47,595 nt of DNA from Microtetraspora niveoalba (GTDB lineage Bacteria; Actinomycetota; Actinomycetes; Streptosporangiales; Streptosporangiaceae). Position numbers and translations under genes: made by a program. The stretch covers positions 231,523 through 279,117 of the forward strand of contig NZ_BBYM01000018.1 of assembly GCF_001570405.1 (NCBI RefSeq), in the 5' to 3' direction. Shown piece by piece: positions 41,979 through 47,595 of this stretch; position 1 is the stretch's first letter; each line of letters starts with the position of its first letter. Under the pieces are notes generated by a model that saw only the letters and a program-made list of their open reading frames with translations, was not told the DNA's origin and searched no databases.

Positions 41979-43538
41979 ATGACCAGGGAACGCCGGCGAG
42001 GCGTACTCAGCATCGATGAGGGCACCACGGGCACCCGCGCCGCCGTCGTCCTCGACGACGGTGGCGCCGCCCCGGCCGCGTACCTGCCCATCTCCGTCCG
42101 CTCGCCCGACCATCTGCGCGTCGAGCAGGACGGCACGGAGATCTGGCTGAACACCGTCCAGGTGTCCCGTGAGGCGCTGGACTGGGCGGCCGCGAACGGC
42201 GTGGAGATCACCGGGGTGTCGATCTCCACCCAGCGGGCCACGGTCCTGCTGTGGGACACGGTGACCGGCGCGCCGCTGAGCCAGGCCGTGGTGTGGCAGG
42301 ACCGCCGGTACGCCGCCCGCCTGCGGGAGTGGGAGCCGGACTGGGACGCCCGCCTCGTCGAGCACACCGGCCGCCCGGTCGGCTCCCGGGCGCCGCTGCT
42401 GTGGGCGGCGGAGGAGGCCGCCGGGAACGAGGCCGCCCGGCGGGCCCACGCCGAGGGGCGGCTCGCGTTCGGATCGGTGGACACCTGGCTGGTCTGGAAG
42501 CTCACCGGCGGCGCCCGCCACGTCATGTCCGCCACGAACGCCGTCGCGGCCGGCGCGTACGACCTGCGGACCGGGGACTGGCACGAGCCGTGGGTGACGT
42601 TCCTCGGCTGCCCGCCCGACCTGCTGCCGCGGATCGTCGACGAGGACGGCGACTTCGGCTTCACCGACCCCTCGGTCCTCGGCGCGCGGCTGCCCATCCT
42701 GTCCGTGATGGGCGACCAGCACGCGGCGATGATCGCGCTCGGCGCCCACCGGGCCGGCCAGGCGACGTGCGTCCACGGGACCGGCACGTTCGTCGACGCC
42801 GTCGCCGGCGACCGGCCGCCCGCCCACGTCCGGCAGGTGCCCGGGGTGCTCACGCTGGTCGGCTGGCGGTCCCGCGGCACGTCCGTGTTCAGCCTGGAGG
42901 GCTACGCCCCGACGACCGGCTCCGCGACCCGCTGGTTGTGCGAGCAGATCGGGCTGTTCGAGTCTCCGGCCGCGCTGGCGCGGCTCGCCCGCGAGCACAC
43001 CGGGCCGACCCGGGTGCGGTTCCTGCCCGCGCTCGCGGGCCTGCGGACCCCGGTCTGGTCGCCGGAGGCCACGGGGGTCCTCACCGGGCTCAGCCTGTCC
43101 ACCACCCGGGCGGAGCTGGCCCGTGCCGTCCTCGACGGTTTCGCCCACTCGGTCTGCGACCTGCTGGACGGAGTGGAGGAGGCCGTGGGCCGCCCCGTCA
43201 CCGACCTGTTCTGCGGCGGCGGGCTCGCCACCAGCGACGTGCTGATGTCCAGTCAGGCGGACCTGATCGGCCGGCCCGTACGGCGGGCCCTCGGCAACGA
43301 GACCGCCAGCCTCCGCGGGGCCGCCTACCTTGGCGGCGTGCGGGCCGGGTTGTGGCCCGCCGTCTCCGCGGCCGTCGCCGGGCTCCCCGCAGGCCCCGTC
43401 TTCGAACCCACCATCTCCGACGGCGAGCGCCGCGAGGCCCGCGCCGAGTGGCGCGACCTGCTGGCCCGCCACATCGCCGCCGCCGGCCCCGGCCCGCGCG
43501 GCACCGAACCCGACTCACAGGAGGAACCACCGTCGTGA
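41979..43538 (+). CDS. FGGY-family kinase, glycerol kinase-related with altered substrate pocket
   Basis: 519 residues from the ATG at 41979 (AAAGGA upstream). FGGY features are ATP-loop SIDEGTTGTR (11-20), VVWQDRR, FGSVDTWLVWKLTGG, VMGDQHAAM (Asp246-Gln247), HGTGTF, SLEGYAPTTGSATRWL and FCGGGLATSDVLMSSQADLIG. The closest template I know is glycerol kinase. Two glycerol contacts of E. coli GlpK are changed: Arg83-Glu84 reads Arg86-Ala87, and the segment holding Tyr135 (PYFSGTK) is shortened to GSRAP. Asp/Gln of GDQ are kept. So it likely phosphorylates a larger or substituted glycerol or another polyol. Its GTGA end overlaps the dehydrogenase gene. Confidence 0.88.
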   Translation: MTRERRRGVLSIDEGTTGTRAAVVLDDGGAAPAAYLPISVRSPDHLRVEQDGTEIWLNTVQVSREALDWAAANGVEITGVSISTQRATVLLWDTVTGAPLSQAVVWQDRRYAARLREWEPDWDARLVEHTGRPVGSRAPLLWAAEEAAGNEAARRAHAEGRLAFGSVDTWLVWKLTGGARHVMSATNAVAAGAYDLRTGDWHEPWVTFLGCPPDLLPRIVDEDGDFGFTDPSVLGARLPILSVMGDQHAAMIALGAHRAGQATCVHGTGTFVDAVAGDRPPAHVRQVPGVLTLVGWRSRGTSVFSLEGYAPTTGSATRWLCEQIGLFESPAALARLAREHTGPTRVRFLPALAGLRTPVWSPEATGVLTGLSLSTTRAELARAVLDGFAHSVCDLLDGVEEAVGRPVTDLFCGGGLATSDVLMSSQADLIGRPVRRALGNETASLRGAAYLGGVRAGLWPAVSAAVAGLPAGPVFEPTISDGERREARAEWRDLLARHIAAAGPGPRGTEPDSQEEPPS

Positions 43539-45217
43539 TCCGGCTTCCCGAACGCAAGGCGAGGTCAGAGACGAGGAGCGCCATCCGCCGAACCGCGCTG
43601 AGGCTCGACCGCCAGGGCCAGATCGAGCGGCTCGCGTCGCGACCCGTCGACGTGCTCGTCGTCGGCGGCGGCGTCACCGGCTGCTACACCGCGCTGGACG
43701 CCGTCACCCGCGGCCTCACCGTGGCGCTGGTGGAGCGGGACGACTTCGCGTCGGGCACGTCCTCCAAGTCGTCCAAGATGGTCCACGGCGGCCTGCGGTA
43801 CATCGAACAGGGCAACCTGCCGCTGGTCCGGCGCTCGCTGCTGGAGCGGCAGCGCTTCCGCCGCAACGCGCCGCACCTGGTGCAGCGGTTGCCGTTCGTC
43901 TTCCCCGTGCTCTCGCAGGACGGCGTCTTCGACGCGCGCATCGCCACGGCCTTCGAGGGCCTGCTCTGGACCTACGACCTCGCCGGGGGATGGCGCATCG
44001 GCAGGCTGCACCAGCGGCTCAGCGTCCCCGAGGTCCTCGCCCGCGCGCCGCGGCTGCGCGCCGACCGGCTCAAGGGCGGGCTGCTCTACTACGACAGCCG
44101 CACGGACGACGCCCGGCTCACCCTGACCATCGCGCGGACCGCCGCGCACTTCGGGGCGACCGTGCTCAACGGCGCCGCCTGCCGCGCCCTCATCCGCGAG
44201 GGCGGCCGGGTGCGCGGCGCGACCGTCGAGGTGGACGGCCGTGAGATCGACGTGCGCGCGGGCGTGGTGATCAACGCCACCGGCGTCTGGTCGGACACGC
44301 TCGACGCCATGTCGGACCCCGGCCACCGGCCCCGGATCCGCCCCGCCAAGGGGGTGCACATCGTGGTGCCGTGGACCAGGCTGCCGATCGACGGCACCGT
44401 CACCGTGCCCATCCCCGGACGGGCGCGCCGCGCCACCTGCACCCGCTGGGGGGACGTGGTGGTCGTCGGCACGACCGACACCGACTACGACGGCTCCCTG
44501 GACGAGGTGCTGTGCACGGGCGCGGAGATGCGGTACCTGCTCGACGGGGCCAACACCGCGTTCGACGCCGGCCTCACCCCCGGCGACGTGGTCGGCTCGA
44601 TCGCCGGACTGCGCCCCCTGGTCGGCGGCAAGGACGGCAAGGAGGGCGCCACCCTCGACATGAGCCGCGACCACCGCGTCTCGACCGACGCGTACGGGCT
44701 GGTCACCGTCACCGGCGGCAAGCTCACCACCAGCCGCCACATGGGCGAGCTCGTGGTGGACGAGGCGCTGAAGGCGCTCGGCCGCCAGGCCCGCTGCCGC
44801 ACCGTCCGCCTCCCCCTCCTCGGGGGCGCGGGGTACGACGCGGAGGCCACCTCGGCCACCGGCGGGCTCGGCGCCCACCTGGGCGGCCGGTACGGCACCG
44901 AGGCCCGCTTCGTCGCCGACCTCTTCAACGAGGACCCCTCCCTCGCCGAGCCCGTCGTCGAGGGCGCCGCCCACCTGCGGGCCGAGGTGGTCTACGCGGC
45001 CCGGTGCGAGCTGGCGCGGAACGTCGACGACGTGCTGTCCCGCCGCACCCGGATGCGGGTGTTCGCCCGGGACCTGTCGGTCGAGGCGGCCCCGGAGGTG
45101 GGCCGGCTGCTCCAGAGGGAGCTCGGGTTGTCCGACGACGAGGTCGCCCGGCAGGTCGACGACTACATCTCCGGCATCGAGCGCGAGAAGACCGTACTGA
45201 TGGAGGGAATTTCATGA
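43535..45217 (+). CDS. FAD-dependent glycerol-3-phosphate dehydrogenase-like (GlpD family)
   Basis: 560 residues from a GTG overlapping the kinase stop; AGGAGG at 43519-43524. FAD site VLVVGGGVTGCYTALDAVTRGLTVALVERDDFASGTSS (GGGVTG 44-49), then SSKMVHGGLRYIEQGNLPLVRRSLLER, NATGVWSD, KGVHIVVP, GTTDTDYDG and VTGGKLTTSRHMGE, the GlpD series. The C-terminal helical cap (~430-545) is present (LRAEVVYAARCELARNVDDVLSRRTRM). GlpD oxidises glycerol-3-phosphate to DHAP with quinone as acceptor at the membrane. With the altered kinase it may oxidise a substituted glycerol phosphate. It ends ATGA with the next gene. Confidence 0.92.
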   Translation: MIRLPERKARSETRSAIRRTALRLDRQGQIERLASRPVDVLVVGGGVTGCYTALDAVTRGLTVALVERDDFASGTSSKSSKMVHGGLRYIEQGNLPLVRRSLLERQRFRRNAPHLVQRLPFVFPVLSQDGVFDARIATAFEGLLWTYDLAGGWRIGRLHQRLSVPEVLARAPRLRADRLKGGLLYYDSRTDDARLTLTIARTAAHFGATVLNGAACRALIREGGRVRGATVEVDGREIDVRAGVVINATGVWSDTLDAMSDPGHRPRIRPAKGVHIVVPWTRLPIDGTVTVPIPGRARRATCTRWGDVVVVGTTDTDYDGSLDEVLCTGAEMRYLLDGANTAFDAGLTPGDVVGSIAGLRPLVGGKDGKEGATLDMSRDHRVSTDAYGLVTVTGGKLTTSRHMGELVVDEALKALGRQARCRTVRLPLLGGAGYDAEATSATGGLGAHLGGRYGTEARFVADLFNEDPSLAEPVVEGAAHLRAEVVYAARCELARNVDDVLSRRTRMRVFARDLSVEAAPEVGRLLQRELGLSDDEVARQVDDYISGIEREKTVLMEGIS

Positions 45218-46776
45218 TCAGCAGGCAGACCGTCACCCACCCGTTCAACCGGGGCGACTACGTCGTGGGCGCGCCCACCCCGCCGCGCTGGGCCGCGGAC
45301 TGCCCGCCGGGGAAGGGGAAGGCCAGCCTGCAGGGCGACGTGGTCCCCGTTCCCGACGCGGTCGTCGCCGAGTTGCGCGCGGTCGCCGCCGCGGTCCACA
45401 CGGACCGGGACGAGGTGATCCGGCGCACCCGCGACTGGTGGGCGGGCACGTCCATCGGGGAGACCGACGGCGACCCCGCCACCCCGGACGCCGTGATCGT
45501 CGAGGCGGCCGACGAGGAGCAGGTGGCCGCGGTCGTCCGCGTCTGCCACGCGCACGGCATCCCGCTGACGGTCTCGGCCGGCCGCAGCAACGTCCTCGGC
45601 GCCGCCCTGCCGGTGTTCGGCGGGGTCGTGCTGGACGTCTGCCGGCTCAACCGGATCGTCTCCTTCGACGCCGAGTCGATGATCGTCGAGGTGCAGGCGG
45701 GCATGTTCGGCGACCTGTTCGAGAAGGAGCTGCAGGAGGTCCACGGCGCCACCACCGGGCACTGGCCGTCCGCCTTCGCCATCTCCACGGTCGGCGGCTG
45801 GGCGGCCTGCCGCGGCGCCGGCCAGCTCTCCACCCGGTACGGGAAGATCGAGGACATGGTCGTCGGGCTGGACGTGGTCCTCCCCGACGGGAGCACCGCC
45901 ACGTACGGCGCCTATCCCCGGGCGGCGGTCGGCCCGGACCTCCGCCAGCTCTTCATCGGCTCCGAGGGCACCCTGGGCGTGATCACCCGGCTGCGGCTGC
46001 GCACCCACCGGCTGCCCGAGTACGCGGCCGGTCTCGCGTACGGGTTCGAGACGTTCGCGGCGGGGCTGGACGCCTGCCGGGAGATCCTCCAGCGCGGGGC
46101 GACCCCCGCCGTGCTGCGCCTGTACGACGCGCACGAGAGCGGCACCCACTTCGGCGAGCCGGGCACCAACCTGCTGCTCATCGCCGACGAGGGGGACCCC
46201 GTCCTGGTGGACGCCGCCATGGCCGTGGTCGAGGAGGTCTGCCGGGAGCGGGCGTCGGTGACGCTCGACGGCGACGCCGTCCTCGCCCGCTGGCTGGACG
46301 AGCGCATGCTCGTCGGCAAGTCCGGCGACGGTTTCGCCAAGGGCCCCGGCTTCGTCGCCGACACCTGTGAGATCGCCGCGCCGTGGTCGTCGCTGGCGGC
46401 GATCTACGACGACGTGGTCGCGGCGATCGAGGCGGTGCCGGGGACGCTGCGCGCGTCCGCCCACCAGTCGCACGCGTACACCGACGGAGCCTGCCTGTAC
46501 TTCTCGCTGCGCGGCGACGTGGAGCGGCCCCGCCGCCGCGAGTGGTACCGGGCCGCCTGGGACGCCGCCAACGAGGTGCTGATCCGGCACGGCGCGGCGA
46601 TCAGCCACCACCACGGGGTCGGGCTGCTGCGCTCGCCGTACGTGGAGCGCTCGCTGGGCAGCGGATTCGCCACCCTGGTGGCGGTCAAGCAGGCTCTCGA
46701 CCCGGCCGGGATCATGAACCCCGGGAAGCTGGGGCTGCCCAGCCGCTTCGGGGCCGGACCGTCCGAGCAGCGCTGA
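45214..46776 (+). CDS. FAD-binding oxidase, alkyl-dihydroxyacetonephosphate synthase-like
   Basis: 520 residues, ATG overlapping the GlpD-like stop, ggaggg upstream. The VAO/PCMH FAD domain reads VIVEAADEEQVAAVVRVCHAHGIPLTVSAGRSNVLGAA, then GHWPSAFAISTVGGWAACRGAGQLSTRYGKIEDMV and GSEGTLGVITRLRLRTHRLP. The C-terminal part has the alkyl-DHAP synthase hallmarks: Tyr429 in CLYFSLRG and the triple histidine His465-467 in AISHHHGVG. In AGPS these residues exchange the acyl of acyl-DHAP for a fatty alcohol to make ether lipid precursors. Coupled to a kinase and GlpD-like enzyme, it suggests alkylglycerol or glycerol-ether metabolism. An unrelated oxidase role cannot be excluded. Confidence 0.85.
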   Translation: MISRQTVTHPFNRGDYVVGAPTPPRWAADCPPGKGKASLQGDVVPVPDAVVAELRAVAAAVHTDRDEVIRRTRDWWAGTSIGETDGDPATPDAVIVEAADEEQVAAVVRVCHAHGIPLTVSAGRSNVLGAALPVFGGVVLDVCRLNRIVSFDAESMIVEVQAGMFGDLFEKELQEVHGATTGHWPSAFAISTVGGWAACRGAGQLSTRYGKIEDMVVGLDVVLPDGSTATYGAYPRAAVGPDLRQLFIGSEGTLGVITRLRLRTHRLPEYAAGLAYGFETFAAGLDACREILQRGATPAVLRLYDAHESGTHFGEPGTNLLLIADEGDPVLVDAAMAVVEEVCRERASVTLDGDAVLARWLDERMLVGKSGDGFAKGPGFVADTCEIAAPWSSLAAIYDDVVAAIEAVPGTLRASAHQSHAYTDGACLYFSLRGDVERPRRREWYRAAWDAANEVLIRHGAAISHHHGVGLLRSPYVERSLGSGFATLVAVKQALDPAGIMNPGKLGLPSRFGAGPSEQR

Positions 46777-46792
46777 CGAATAAGGTGGATCG

Positions 46793-47404
46793 GTGAACCC
46801 TCGTCCCAAACGTCCCGTGGATCGGCGGCTGCTTGCCGCACTGGCGGAGCATCCGGTGATGGCGTCGCTCGTCGGTGCCGAGATGGCGGACCGGTTCACC
46901 ACGACCTCGACCCCGCTCGGCATCCTCGCCTCGGTCCCGCTCGGCGACCTGGAGGCGACGGTCCGGCGCACGGCCGCCGCCGGGAAGATCGTGTTCGTCA
47001 ACATGGACTCGACCCCCGGCCTGGGCCACGACCCCGGCGCCCTGACGTACCTCAAGGGCATCGGGGCGGTCGGGGTCTGCTCCACCCGGGCGGCGATCGT
47101 CGAGCGGGCGGCCGGCCTGGGCCTGCTCGCCATGCAGAAGGTGTTCGTGACCGACCGCTCCAACCTGCAGCGCAGTTTCCAGTCCATCGCCCGGTCCCAC
47201 CCGGACCTGGTCCAGCTCATGCCGGCGGTCGTGCTGCCCTACGTGGAACGGCAGGCCAAGGAGCTGGGGGTGCCCTACCTCGCGGCCGGATTCGTCCAGA
47301 GCCCGGCGGACGTGGCGGGGGCGCTCGCCCACGGCGCCGCCGGGGTCTGCACCTCGGACGAGGACCTGTGGGAGCTGCGCCGGTCGGCCCTGCGTGCCTT
47401 CTGA
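46793..47404 (+). CDS. GlpP-family glycerol-3-phosphate-responsive antiterminator
   Basis: 203 residues from the GTG at 46793 (aaggtgg upstream), 16 bases past the previous stop. The family pattern is clear: LLAALAEHPVMASL, FTTTSTPLGILASVPLGDLEATVRRTAAAGKIVFVNMDSTPGLGHDPGALTYLKGIGAVGVCSTRAAIVERAAGLGLLAMQKVFVTDRSNLQRSF, then PDLVQLMPAVVLPYV, LGVPYLAAGFVQSPADVAGALAHGAAGVCTSD. B. subtilis GlpP (~190 residues) is a TIM-barrel-like protein that binds leader RNA when glycerol-3-phosphate is present and stops termination. Here it is the last gene behind its likely target at 40405-40450, so its own synthesis would be under the same control. Confidence 0.92.
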   Translation: MNPRPKRPVDRRLLAALAEHPVMASLVGAEMADRFTTTSTPLGILASVPLGDLEATVRRTAAAGKIVFVNMDSTPGLGHDPGALTYLKGIGAVGVCSTRAAIVERAAGLGLLAMQKVFVTDRSNLQRSFQSIARSHPDLVQLMPAVVLPYVERQAKELGVPYLAAGFVQSPADVAGALAHGAAGVCTSDEDLWELRRSALRAF

Positions 47405-47417
47405 TCCCCCCGCCCGC

Positions 47418-47435
47418 GGGCGCGCCTCGGCGCCC
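47418..47435 (+). terminator. candidate operon terminator after the GlpP gene
   Basis: gggcgc (47418-47423) and gcgccc (47430-47435), 6-base loop, starting 14 bases after the stop. It is preceded by the palindrome cgcccgcgggcg (47411-47422). Short stem, no T-run. Confidence 0.4.
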
Positions 47436-47450
47436 CCGTCAGACCACCCC

Positions 47451-47502
47451 GCCTGATCACCCTGCCCGATCTCCCTGCCCGATCACTCCGCCCGATCACC
47501 CT
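47451..47502. repeat. four tandem copies of a 13-bp unit
   Basis: gcctgatcaccct, gcccgatctccct, gcccgatcactcc and gcccgatcaccct run without gaps; consensus gcccgatcaccct. They lie 47 bases past the GlpP stop. No gene is seen from here to the window end. A simple slippage-type repeat is the cautious reading. Confidence 0.8.
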
Positions 47503-47595
47503 GCCCGCGCCGCCGGGCGGCCCTCCCGCGCGTACGGGCGACCCGTGCGCGGCGCTCCCCCGTGTGCCTCCGGCGCGGTGCGCGCGGGGGCCGGC

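Noticed and set aside
1-47595. tRNA or rRNA genes, CRISPR arrays, insertion sequences, prophage
   Set aside because: No cloverleaf-like gene, repeat-spacer array, transposase or integrase was recognised on reading; a tool-based scan was not possible.

Overview
The window is very GC-rich, densely coded DNA with GTG starts, ATGA/GTGA gene overlaps, Tat/lipoprotein exports and a large regulator and peptidase content. This fits a filamentous actinomycete chromosome. A Streptosporangiales-type host (Nonomuraea, Streptosporangium or a relative) is my guess from overall look only. I saw no rRNA, tRNA, CRISPR array, transposase or prophage genes.

Layout. (1) 1-3747: the end of a large LuxR-type regulator followed by an RdmC-like alpha/beta hydrolase, then a convergent sulfite-oxidase-type molybdoenzyme. 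(2) 3847-7789: a secreted M64 zinc peptidase and a cytoplasmic proline-iminopeptidase-like hydrolase on the minus strand, the latter divergent from a LysR regulator (7790-8743) across a palindromic operator candidate. (3) 9018-24620: a peptide and D-amino-acid salvage locus. Plus-strand genes are a secreted S15 X-Pro dipeptidyl peptidase, a GNAT acyltransferase and an N-succinylamino-acid racemase/OSBS-type enolase. Convergent to them is an eight-gene minus-strand run: S9 peptidase, two tandem S12 (SxxK) hydrolases, a PucR regulator, a peptide-binding lipoprotein, permease DppB, a fused DppC-DppD protein and ATPase DppF. (4) 25021-31515: a Tat-exported spermidine-dehydrogenase-like flavoprotein, a DedA membrane protein, a large DUF6493-like protein and PanB. 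(5) 31742-33523: a TetR regulator with a palindrome upstream, a truncated GyrI-like gene and a FadR-type GntR regulator. (6) 33626-39958: a mixed operon of gluconokinase-like kinase, PotA/D/B/C-type ABC transporter and YtcJ-like amidohydrolase, divergent from the GntR gene. (7) 40014-40307: a small ABM monooxygenase-fold protein. (8) 40360-47404: a glycerol-type operon of MFS transporter, FGGY kinase with altered glycerol-pocket residues, GlpD-like dehydrogenase, alkyl-DHAP-synthase-like flavoprotein and a GlpP antiterminator.

The most exciting feature is region 8. A good promoter is followed at once by a perfect 14-bp inverted repeat plus five T residues, a textbook intrinsic terminator that is rare in such GC-rich DNA, and by an alternative hairpin. 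The last gene of the operon encodes a GlpP-family RNA antiterminator. This looks like a self-contained, positively fed-back antitermination circuit controlling a pathway whose enzymes suggest a glycerol-ether or other substituted glycerol substrate.

The second is region 3, where a peptide importer, intracellular peptidases including two possible D-peptidases, and a D-to-L amino acid inversion pair (GNAT plus racemase) lie together.
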